Below, one piece after another: positions 7,367 through 13,695 of a stretch of 13,695 nt of DNA; within the stretch, counting starts at the first letter, position 1, and every line of letters starts with the position of its first letter. The DNA comes from Desulfobulbus sp. (lineage in GTDB: Bacteria; Desulfobacterota; Desulfobulbia; Desulfobulbales; Desulfobulbaceae). The stretch lies in NCBI GenBank assembly GCA_028684915.1, contig JAQUEZ010000160.1, positions 1 to 13,695 of the forward strand. Direction: 5' to 3'. A program made the translations under genes and the position numbers. The notes below the pieces were generated by a model, which was not told the origin of the DNA, searched no databases, and was given only the letters and a program-made list of their open reading frames with translations.

Positions 7367-9708
7367 TGGAACATCTCCTCAAAGCCATTCGTAGTGCAGC
7401 CGTATTCAATCCTGACGTTCAAGTGGCTCCTGTTTGTATTCTTTGGCCAGATCGAGACAGGCAATGGGAGGCGATCATACCGCTCCTTCAGGTCGAAATG
7501 CCAGAACTTCTCATGCTTGGTGATCATGAGCCAGGAAAGAAAACCGGTCCGGCCATCTGGTTGCGTTGTGTTATTGCAGGAAACACGGATGACATATCCT
7601 TGTCAAAAGACAACACCCCCATATTCTATTTACCCGGTGTCAGTCGCCAGGATTTACGCGCTGTCGAGAGTTGCCCCGATCACCTGAAACCATTGGCGGA
7701 ACTGCAATACCGGGGCGTTATCTGGTCGCAGATCAATGCCAAGGATTGGACCATTCTAGCCTATCTCAAATCAGACCAAGGAGGGTTGGGGTTAGATGTC
7801 GCTCAGGATAACGACACTAAAAATGCGATGCAACTGGCCCTGTATTGGTTACTGGATGAAAAACTGGAGCTTCTTCAAGGAAAGCGCCTGGACAAGGACT
7901 ACTTTAACAAACTGCTTACCGGCGGAGATCCTGTCCGAGATTTATTGCAATGGCTCGACCAAGGTGATTCATTTCAAGCCAGCCGTGGTGAAAACGAATG
8001 GAAGGCCTTTATTGAAGTATGCAAATCCCAGCTTGCTTTTAACCCAACAAGTGAGGGGATACTTGCAGGTGCAACCAAATTGGCAACCCACGAAGGGCCG
8101 TGGCAAATTGTTTGGGAACGATTTTGCGAAGCTCCTAAGCGGTATCTGAACATTCCTGACCAGATACGAAAATGTCGTCCGCCAAGCGATACACTTTTTT
8201 GGCACATGGGGACGAGTGCCTTTGATGGCTGGCCCCAATGGAATGAAGACCAAGAAAAGGTGCTTCACCGTGACCTGATGGCGCTTGGAAATGGGCCAGC
8301 TCCAGAATGTAGAAAGAAATTATTAGAGATTGAAAAGCAACACGGCCGTAGACGATCTCTTGTATGGGCCGAGTTGGGTGGAGCTCCTCTAGCATGTGCA
8401 TTGAAACATCTGGCTTTGCTTGCTGAAATCACCAATACAAACTTGGCTGCGGGTACAGTTGAAGATCTGGTGGCAGGCTATAGCCACCGAGGGTGGAAAG
8501 CAGATGATGCCGTCCTGAGAGCCTTGGCTCACACAGAAACCATTACCGATTTTGAGGCGATTACCTGGGCCATCCGGTCGGTGTATTTGCCTTGGATCGA
8601 AGAATCAGCTCGCCATTTGCAAAAAATATCAGCTTGTGATTCCTATCCCGGAGGAGGCTGCTGTTCGACAAAATCAGTGGCCACAATGCCCGGTGATTGC
8701 ATTCTGTTCGTCGATGGCCTTCGCTTTGACGCAGCCAAACGTCTGATTGATTTACTGGAACGTGATGGCTTCAATGTTACGGAAGAGTCTGCATGGGCCG
8801 CGCTACCCAGTGTGACTGCTACGGGGAAGGCAGCCGTAACACCGGTCCGAAATTTGCTTTTAGGCCAAGATAGTAATGCTGACTTCGAGCCTGCAGTAGC
8901 GGCAACCGGTCAATCACTCAAGGGTGGGTATCACCTGAAGAAGTTACTAACAGAAGCAGGTTGGGCAATCCTGGAACGTACAGATAATGGAAACGGTCAA
9001 GGCCAGGCATGGTGTGAATTTGGCGACATCGACCATGAAGGTCACGATCGGGGATGGAGATTAGCGAAACACTTAGAAGCCTTGCTCACAGAGATTCGGG
9101 AAAGAATTGCTGCTCTCATTGCAGCTGGATGGAAACGGGTCAGGGTGGTCACCGATCACGGCTGGTTACTTCTTCCAGGTGGACTGCCAAAAGTCGAATT
9201 GCCTAGTGCCCTAGCCGATAACAAATGGGGGCGTTGTGCTTCGTTAAAACCCGGAGCATCTACGGATGAAAAACTTTTTCCTTGGTATTGGAATCCGAAT
9301 CAACATTTTGCTCTGGCAGATGGAATTAGCTGTTACAGAAACGGCGAGGAATACACGCATGGCGGCTTGAGTTTGCAAGAATGCTTGACCTTACAAATAA
9401 CAATTACCAGAGAAACCGCTCATCAGAAAACTGCTCCGATTGAGGTTACCGATCTAGTTTGGAAAGGGTTGCGTTGCACCGTAGCGGTGGATAAGAATTT
9501 TTTGGGTCTATCGCTTGATGTTCGCACCGAGGCCGGCAATGCGTTCTCCAGCGTGATCCTCAGCGTCAAGCAGCTAAAAGCAAACGGAACGGCTTCTGTG
9601 GTCGTCGAAGATGAAACTATGGAAGGGCACGACGCCACAGTGGTCTTAATTGATGCCAGTGGCTCGTTGGTAGCGCAGATTGCCACGGTCATCGGTGGAG
9701 AAAAATAA
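7357..9708 (+). CDS. pglZ: BREX alkaline-phosphatase-superfamily protein PglZ (type B-like)
   Basis: This protein has 783 residues, near the usual BREX PglZ length. ATG 7357 is chosen because the remnant at 1144 starts with the same M-R-V and because GGGGAG lies at 7341-7346. The alkaline-phosphatase-type metal core is visible: ILFVDGLRFD with D453 and D458, and later VVTDHGW with D600-H601. The N-terminus (ILWPDRDRQWEAIIPLLQ) resembles the variant annotated as type B in BREX-1-like systems; this label is from memory. PglZ is an essential core component of every BREX type and is needed for host methylation and phage exclusion. Its exact chemistry is debated, and nuclease activity has been reported. 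Its stop shares one base with the brxL start (TAATG). The reading frame is intact. Confidence 0.93.
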   Translation: MRVMEHLLKAIRSAAVFNPDVQVAPVCILWPDRDRQWEAIIPLLQVEMPELLMLGDHEPGKKTGPAIWLRCVIAGNTDDISLSKDNTPIFYLPGVSRQDLRAVESCPDHLKPLAELQYRGVIWSQINAKDWTILAYLKSDQGGLGLDVAQDNDTKNAMQLALYWLLDEKLELLQGKRLDKDYFNKLLTGGDPVRDLLQWLDQGDSFQASRGENEWKAFIEVCKSQLAFNPTSEGILAGATKLATHEGPWQIVWERFCEAPKRYLNIPDQIRKCRPPSDTLFWHMGTSAFDGWPQWNEDQEKVLHRDLMALGNGPAPECRKKLLEIEKQHGRRRSLVWAELGGAPLACALKHLALLAEITNTNLAAGTVEDLVAGYSHRGWKADDAVLRALAHTETITDFEAITWAIRSVYLPWIEESARHLQKISACDSYPGGGCCSTKSVATMPGDCILFVDGLRFDAAKRLIDLLERDGFNVTEESAWAALPSVTATGKAAVTPVRNLLLGQDSNADFEPAVAATGQSLKGGYHLKKLLTEAGWAILERTDNGNGQGQAWCEFGDIDHEGHDRGWRLAKHLEALLTEIRERIAALIAAGWKRVRVVTDHGWLLLPGGLPKVELPSALADNKWGRCASLKPGASTDEKLFPWYWNPNQHFALADGISCYRNGEEYTHGGLSLQECLTLQITITRETAHQKTAPIEVTDLVWKGLRCTVAVDKNFLGLSLDVRTEAGNAFSSVILSVKQLKANGTASVVVEDETMEGHDATVVLIDASGSLVAQIATVIGGEK

Positions 9709-11753
9709 TGATTGAATTGGATCAAATTGATAGAAAGGCGGCCATTTCGCTAGAAGGGTTTTTAGTTCGCAAAGATCTTGTCCGGACATTCAGCCGCCAG
9801 TTTCCAGTGCCGACATATGTGGTCGAGTTTTTACTCGGCCGTTATTGTGCCAGTATTGATCAGGAGGAAATAGAAGAGGGATTGGAGATTGTCCAGCGGC
9901 AACTTAAATCGCGCACCGTTAAGGCTGGGGAAGAGGAACTCTTCAAAGCCAGAGCCAGAGAAAATGGTGAGGTCAAAATTATTGATATCATTACGGCCCG
10001 TTTGGATGCCAAAACCGATTCCTATGTTGCTACTCTGCCAAGTTTGAGGCTGACGGATGTGCGCATCAGTCCGGAGTTGGTTAACGAACATGAACGAATG
10101 TTAACTGGTGGATTCTACGCTGAGATTAGCCTTGGCTATGACGCGGCAATCGCCCAGGAAAGCAAGGGACGTCCATTTGGGATAACGTCACTTCGGGAGA
10201 TTCAGCTTTCCAAAAGGGATGTACTGGATACTCTGACAGAGGCTAGAACCGAGTTCACTACAAAAGAATGGAAAGATTTTCTCTTGCGCTCCATCGGGAT
10301 CGAACCAGGAGGTCTGCCTGACCGTCAAAAAGATGCTTTTATGTTGCGCATGGTGCCATTTGTCGAGCGCAATTATAACCTGGTTGAACTTGGACCAAGA
10401 GGAACAGGAAAAAGCCACTTGTACCAACAGGTTTCACCTTATGCTCATTTAATTTCTGGAGGAAAGGCGACGGTTGCCAAGATGTTTGTCAACAATGCCA
10501 ACGGACAGCGTGGGTTGGTGTGTCAATACGACGTGGTCTGCTTTGATGAAGTGTCGGGAATATCCTTTGACCAGAAGGACGGCGTAAACATCATGAAGGG
10601 TTACATGGAATCTGGTGAATTCAGCCGAGGCAAGGAAAGCATCCGTGCCGATGGCAGCATCGTGTTAGTTGGTAATTTCGAAGTTGATGTGGAACATCAG
10701 CAACGAATTGGACACCTCTTTGGCCCGATGCCACCAGAAATGAAAGATGACACTGCTTTCATGGATCGTATTCATGCGTTCCTACCAGGTTGGGATATAC
10801 CTAAAATAAGCAAGGAACTCCTGACTAACCATTTTGGCCTGGTAAGTGATTTTTTATCTGAATGTTGGAGCCAACTGCGAAATCAAAGCCGTGTGAGTCT
10901 TCTGCAAAATCGCGTCTTTTTTGGCGGTGCACTCTCTGGTAGGGATACCAACGCCGTCAACAAAACTGTCAGCGGATTGCTCAAATTGCTCTATCCTGGC
11001 GACGGCGATGTTTCCGATGAGGACCTTGAGTGGGCTGTTAGGATTGCCATGGAGTCTAGAAGACGCGTTAAGGAACAACAGAAACGAATTGGGGCAGCGG
11101 AATTTCGCAATACTCACTTCAGTTATTCCATAGGAAATGATGGTGTTGAAAAATTCGTTTCCACCCCTGAGTTGCAAAGTGAAAATAGTATTAGCAATGA
11201 CCCATTGGAGCCTGGACAAGTATGGACAATCTCTCCTGGTAATGGAGAAGAACATCCGGGCCTTTATCGTATAGAAATCAACGAAGGACCAGGTTCGGGG
11301 GTCAAGGTTCTTAATAAACCGGTTCCACCAGCTTTCAAGGAGAGCATTGGCTACGCTGAACAAAATCTTTATGCCCGGTCCATGCAACTCGTTGGCGACA
11401 AAGATCCGCGTCAGCATGAATTCACTGTACAGCTGCGAGCGTTTGATGCGTCAAAGTCAGGGGCAAAACTCGGTATTGCATCCTTAATCGCTCTTTGTAC
11501 CGCTCTCCTAAAAAGAAGCGTACGCGGTGGTCTTATAGTTGTGGGTGAAATTAACCTCGGCGGTTCTATCGAGCTGATCCACAACCCTGTATGTATGGCA
11601 GAAATCGCTATTGAGAAAGGAGCGGCGGCTCTTCTGATGCCAGTTGCTTGTCGACGGCAATTGTTCGATCTCACAGACGACATGGCAACGAAAATAGATA
11701 TTCAATTTTATTCCGATGCTCGGGATGCCTTGCTGAAGGCAATGGCAGATTGA
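9708..11753 (+). CDS. brxL: BREX AAA+ protein BrxL with Lon-like C-terminal domain
   Basis: This protein has 681 residues, the usual BrxL length. The start overlaps the pglZ stop by one base, with GGTGGAG just upstream. Residues 1-~200 form the N-terminal domain. The AAA+ core has Walker A GPRGTGKSH (G229-H237, K235) and Walker B VVCFDEV (D280-E281). The C-terminus aligns with the Lon protease domain: SGAKLGIASLIALCTALL, GEINLGGSIELI, then ALLMP. In BREX-1 systems BrxL is a DNA-binding, MCM-like oligomeric ATPase needed for phage exclusion but not for host methylation. Aligned without gaps to E. coli Lon, the catalytic serine is K587 and the catalytic lysine is M630, so proteolysis is unlikely. 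It is the last gene of the operon; a terminator follows 53 bases after the stop. Confidence 0.93.
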   Translation: MIELDQIDRKAAISLEGFLVRKDLVRTFSRQFPVPTYVVEFLLGRYCASIDQEEIEEGLEIVQRQLKSRTVKAGEEELFKARARENGEVKIIDIITARLDAKTDSYVATLPSLRLTDVRISPELVNEHERMLTGGFYAEISLGYDAAIAQESKGRPFGITSLREIQLSKRDVLDTLTEARTEFTTKEWKDFLLRSIGIEPGGLPDRQKDAFMLRMVPFVERNYNLVELGPRGTGKSHLYQQVSPYAHLISGGKATVAKMFVNNANGQRGLVCQYDVVCFDEVSGISFDQKDGVNIMKGYMESGEFSRGKESIRADGSIVLVGNFEVDVEHQQRIGHLFGPMPPEMKDDTAFMDRIHAFLPGWDIPKISKELLTNHFGLVSDFLSECWSQLRNQSRVSLLQNRVFFGGALSGRDTNAVNKTVSGLLKLLYPGDGDVSDEDLEWAVRIAMESRRRVKEQQKRIGAAEFRNTHFSYSIGNDGVEKFVSTPELQSENSISNDPLEPGQVWTISPGNGEEHPGLYRIEINEGPGSGVKVLNKPVPPAFKESIGYAEQNLYARSMQLVGDKDPRQHEFTVQLRAFDASKSGAKLGIASLIALCTALLKRSVRGGLIVVGEINLGGSIELIHNPVCMAEIAIEKGAAALLMPVACRRQLFDLTDDMATKIDIQFYSDARDALLKAMAD

Positions 11754-11806
11754 AAGAAAAAATTTTTATTTTTAGATTGTTTCTTCCATCACGCTGTTTC
11801 TTCTTT

Positions 11807-11838
11807 CTTGGCAAAATGCCAAGTTTCTTTCCTTTCTT
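11807..11838 (+). terminator. Intrinsic terminator of the BREX operon
   Basis: A perfect 7-base-pair stem CTTGGCA/TGCCAAG (11807-11813 and 11817-11823) with an AAA loop is followed by a pyrimidine-rich, T-rich tail. It sits 53 bases after the brxL stop and points in the operon's direction. Confidence 0.7.
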
Positions 11839-11854
11839 GCCAAATCAAACCGGC

Positions 11855-11898
11855 AACAAAAAACGGCTGCCCAACCATAATGGTCGGAGCAGCCGTTT
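11855..11898 (-). terminator. Strong hairpin terminator facing the minus-strand remnants
   Basis: A 10-base-pair stem AAACGGCTGC/GCAGCCGTTT (11861-11870 and 11889-11898) extends inward with further pairs (CC/GG and ACCA/TGGT). Read on the minus strand it is followed by a run of six T (opposite the A-run at 11858-11863). It lies 37 bases beyond the stop of the ArdC-like remnant, which it probably once served. It may act weakly on the plus strand as well. Confidence 0.7.
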
Positions 11899-11934
11899 GT
11901 GTTATTAGGAGAATCGTTTCTTGAGCTTTGTTCC

Positions 11935-12185
11935 TTATGCTGCCGCCGGCTGCGTTTCTTCTTGAACACCAACAACTCCGGCTTTGTCGAGGACAAAGTC
12001 GGCGGCTTGCTGGACCTTGGCGGCTCAGTGAAGATGGCCTTGCTGTCGCCCTGGAGGATCTGCAGCCAGTGGTGGATATAACTCCGGATGACGCATATTC
12101 TCAAAGGGGGTACCGGTGTGGGCACCGATTTCAGCCATCAATTTCTCGAAGGCATAACCAAGATCACCGAAGCGGTGTCGATTCG
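11935..12185 (-). pseudogene. ArdC-like antirestriction protein, frameshifted C-terminal remnant
   Basis: On the minus strand three frames must be joined to recover one protein tail. The first gives RFGDLGYAFEKLMAEIGA (up to about 12130), the second VIRSYIHHWLQILQGDSKAIFT, and the third AAKVQQAADFVLDKAG and a stop at 11935-11937. This order of segments is the C-terminal half of the zincin-like metallopeptidase domain of ArdC-type antirestriction proteins, where a YAxEELVAEIGA helix, a WLxxLxxDxxAIFTAA segment and AQxAADY follow the HExxH site. The HExxH part is not found. ArdC proteins ride on plasmids and integrative elements and protect incoming DNA from host restriction. At least two frameshifts and missing sequence after EIGA make it non-functional. 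The family call is by eye but matches along three successive segments. Confidence 0.68.
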
Positions 12186-12284
12186 ATACCAGCCGTGGTC
12201 CTTGAGGAAGACAGCGTTCAACCCGTGGAGGCAATATGGTGGGCCTTCCCCGTCTAAAGAGAGTCTCTGATAACACAGGAGCAT
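12175..12284 (-). pseudogene. Possible transglutaminase-like scrap
   Basis: A minus-strand frame from the ATG at 12284 contains YCLHGLNAVFLKDHGWYRID. This resembles the H/W/D neighbourhood of transglutaminase-like domains, where a histidine is followed by a GWYRxD segment. Beyond about 12180 the ArdC-like reading takes over in another frame. It would be a short fragment joined to the ArdC remnant by deletion. The match is short and could be chance. Confidence 0.35.
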
Positions 12285-12291
12285 ATGGCAA

Positions 12292-12540
12292 CTATCCAAA
12301 ATATGGCACCAGCGGTGCGTCTAGTTTCTGATAGAGCGGGTGAACTGAAGAACCATTCTTGTTCTTGCCAAAACAGAAGACTTTCTCAGGGGCGCACACT
12401 TCGCGCAGGATAGTCTCCACTACAGGTCCCCGGCCTGATTTGTGACCGAGATTACCCCAGCTCACCACGACAATTCGGGCCTTGGCCGCGATTCGCTGGA
12501 TCCATTCATCATTTTCAGGGAGATTGACTGGGTATTCCGA
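12292..12540 (-). pseudogene. DUF1643 family protein, C-terminal fragment cut by IS21
   Basis: An open minus-strand frame of about 83 codons enters from the IS edge and ends at TAG (12292-12294). Visible segments are NDEWIQRIAAKARIVVVSWGN, KVFCFGKNKNGSSVHPLY and a VPYF tail. These fit the C-terminal half of DUF1643: an IVVxxWG strand, then a CLGxTKxGxPxHPLY motif. DUF1643 is of unknown function and common on plasmids and other mobile DNA. The N-terminal half is missing because the frame meets the IS21 end at 12541. Since the fragment keeps its frame and stop, the IS insertion is the likely cause of truncation. Confidence 0.68.
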
Positions 12541-12621
12541 TGAAAACGGCCAGTGGCTCTGCCGCGAAAGCGGCCGCCGTTATGCTGTGAAAACAGCCGC
12601 CATTCCGGCGAAAACGGCCAG
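12541..12621. repeat. IS21-family terminal end with four internal repeats
   Basis: Four copies of a GAAAxCxGCC repeat start at 12542, 12566, 12589 and 12610, spaced 21-24 bases. The first and last are identical over 12 bases (GAAAACGGCCAG). IS21-family ends typically start with TG and carry several such transposase-binding repeats inside the end, so the element's istB-side tip is placed at the TG at 12541. Flanking bases (TATTCCGA) could be part of the target duplication; the other end lies outside the window. Confidence 0.7.
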
Positions 12622-12651
12622 GGTGTGAGAGTGAGTCACGGGGAAGTGTTT

Positions 12652-13374
12652 TTATCCTTTCACCGTTTCTGCTTTTTGGTCAAGCACTGATCGCTTTCGT
12701 CGCATGGATTCTCCTTTGAGTTCAAGTTTATGGGCGTTGTGCACCAGCCGATCGAGGATGGCGTCGGCCAGGGTGGGGTCCTGCATGGCAGCATGCCAGG
12801 CTTTTACTGGCAATTGACTGGTGACGATGGTGGATTTGCGGTCATAGCGTTCTTCGACAATCTCCAGGAGTTCCCGTTGTTCTTCGCGGGTCAGTGGGGA
12901 GATGAGGAGATCGTCGAGGATCAAGACCTCGCATTTGCTGATTGGTGCGATGAGTTTGGCGTAGCGGCCATCGAGCCTGGCAACCGCAATCTCCTGCAGC
13001 AGTCGGGGGACTCGTTGATAGAGGGTTGAGTGTCCATCGCGACAGGCCTTTTGCGCCAGGGCGCAGGCGAGGTAGCTCTTGCCGGCCCCGGTTGGTCCGG
13101 TCACCAGGATATTGTGGTGGTTTTTAACCCAGTGGTTGAGGGCAAGCGACATCACGGTGGCCCGGTCCAGGCCTCGGCCCTGCTTGAAGTCGAGATCTTC
13201 AAGGCAGGCGGCAAGGCGGAGCTTGGCGTTTTTAAGCCGGTTGTGCATCCTGCGGTTTTCCAGATCAGTCATCTGGTGGTCGACGAGCAGGCCGAAGCGC
13301 TCCTCAAAGGAGAGTTGGGCCATGGCGGCGAGCTTCATGGCGTTGAGTTTGTCAATGGTCGGTTGGGTGAGCAT
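12652..13374 (-). CDS. istB: IS21-family helper ATPase IstB
   Basis: This protein has 240 residues, the normal IstB length. It starts at the ATG at 13374, 20 bases before the ancestral istA stop, so the two genes overlap in the usual way. An AAA+ core shows Walker A GPTGAGKSY near residue 106 and Walker B VLILDD near residue 163. The conserved C-terminal HKLELKGESMRRKR segment is present. IstB binds DNA, oligomerises with ATP and helps the transposase IstA choose and attack its target. The Walker B is followed by LLISPLT, where most homologs have W at the third position. The gene appears intact, so it could act in trans if a functional istA exists elsewhere. Confidence 0.92.
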   Translation of the reverse strand: MLTQPTIDKLNAMKLAAMAQLSFEERFGLLVDHQMTDLENRRMHNRLKNAKLRLAACLEDLDFKQGRGLDRATVMSLALNHWVKNHHNILVTGPTGAGKSYLACALAQKACRDGHSTLYQRVPRLLQEIAVARLDGRYAKLIAPISKCEVLILDDLLISPLTREEQRELLEIVEERYDRKSTIVTSQLPVKAWHAAMQDPTLADAILDRLVHNAHKLELKGESMRRKRSVLDQKAETVKG

Positions 13375-13695
13375 GTGGATTCCTCTCGTTGGTGTAATAC
13401 TCCGTGCCCCTGATGTTGTCGTGGACCACGGGGATGCAGTCCATCTGGTGCGGGAGCGGTCGTTGATCCAGTTTGTGTTCCAGGTGATGCTTCTGTAGGA
13501 GACGCCTTGAATGGCGAGGGCGCGTCGGCAGGCCATCTCCAGTCGTTGCTGGGTGTAGCGTTTGGCCAGGGAGATGATGCCCATGCAGGAGCGGAACCCC
13601 TGTTCAGGATAGGCCTTGCGGGAAAGGATCTTCTCCACCACCTGCGCGGTGGCCGGTCCGTTCTGGGCCGCCCATGCGATCATTCGCTGCGGGGG
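13352..13695 (-). pseudogene. istA: IS21-family transposase IstA, C-terminal part, apparently frameshifted
   Basis: The frame entering from the right edge encodes a typical IstA tail (IAWAAQNGPATAQVVEKIL, then YPEQGFRSCMGI and ACRRALAI), up to SYRSI near 13487. The remaining IstA tail (HHLEHKLDQRPLPHQM, then VVHDNIRGTEYY) is found in another frame and ends at TGA 13352-13354. At the break, a 7-base deletion between two CATCA copies would explain both the shift and the missing I-K residues. The shift leaves the upstream istA frame open straight into istB. The catalytic DDE region is outside the window. A sequencing error could give the same picture. Confidence 0.75.

Larger units (their letters stand above)
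12541..13695 (-). mobile_element. IS21-family insertion sequence, istB-side part
   Basis: This is the terminal repeat region, a complete istB and the 3' end of istA, transcribed right to left. The istA-side end is outside the window. It interrupts the DUF1643 fragment at 12540/12541. Confidence 0.88.

Noticed and set aside
1144..7480. The two pglZ 5' ends as a transposon target-site duplication
   Set aside because: They are about 120 bases long and only about 70 % identical with most third positions changed, far too long and diverged for a target duplication.
10854..11417. Minus-strand open frame of 187 codons
   Set aside because: It is antisense to brxL between its AAA+ core and Lon-like domain; no motif and no independent support.
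9708..11753. Housekeeping Lon protease
   Set aside because: The N-terminal and AAA+ regions are BrxL-type, the gene is coupled to pglZ, and both dyad residues are replaced.
11900..12290. Remnant of an IS66-type transposase
   Set aside because: The joined frames fit the ArdC C-terminal pattern segment by segment; no transposase motif was found.
12730..13498. Plus-strand open frames across the IS21 element
   Set aside because: They are complements of istB and istA, whose minus-strand motifs are unmistakable.
1..13695. CRISPR arrays, tRNA or rRNA genes, riboswitches
   Set aside because: No regularly spaced identical repeats apart from the four IS end repeats, and no tRNA- or rRNA-like stretch was seen on either strand.

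Overview
The window is an anti-phage defence island ending in mobile-element debris. Everything from the left edge to about 11753 lies on the plus strand. The genes are tightly packed and mostly joined by ATGA or TAATG overlaps; everything right of 11855 lies on the minus strand. Codon use is mixed and moderate in GC. The IS21 element and the gene families suggest a Gram-negative proteobacterium, possibly a delta-proteobacterium (Desulfobacterota). That placement is a weak inference, since no taxonomic marker gene is present.

The backbone is a BREX (bacteriophage exclusion) locus: pglZ (7357-9708) and brxL (9708-11753), which overlap by one base. No brxA, brxB, brxC or pglX is in view; they could lie beyond the left edge. 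At the left edge are the end of an AAA/ABC-type ATPase and an HNH nuclease gene, a pair that resembles Septu (PtuA/PtuB).

The most striking structure is at 1144-1270. The first ~40 codons of a second, diverged pglZ follow the HNH gene, carry one extra base, and stop. The intact pglZ begins about 6.2 kb downstream. Between the two pglZ 5' ends lies a cargo of defence-type genes: an unrecognised 431-residue protein with a possible D...QxK nuclease motif; a DUF3644 protein with a HEPN RxxxxH motif, coupled to it; a GmrSD-like type IV restriction enzyme (DUF262 + DUF1524); and a winged-helix protein plus nucleotidyltransferase pair resembling an AbiE toxin-antitoxin system, preceded by nested inverted repeats. 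The cargo therefore sits inside the BREX operon, directly upstream of pglZ. The likely logic is layered defence: BREX against unmodified phage DNA, GmrSD against modified DNA, and HEPN, nucleotidyltransferase and ATPase-HNH modules as back-up or abortive systems.

After brxL two terminators point in opposite directions (11807-11838 plus, 11855-11898 minus). The stretch 11935-12540 is a minus-strand graveyard: the frameshifted C-terminal part of an ArdC-like antirestriction protein, a possible transglutaminase-like scrap, and the C-terminal end of a DUF1643 protein. The last is cut at 12541 by the end of an IS21-family element, whose istB (12652-13374) is intact. Its istA is partial, and it appears frameshifted so that it reads into the istB frame.
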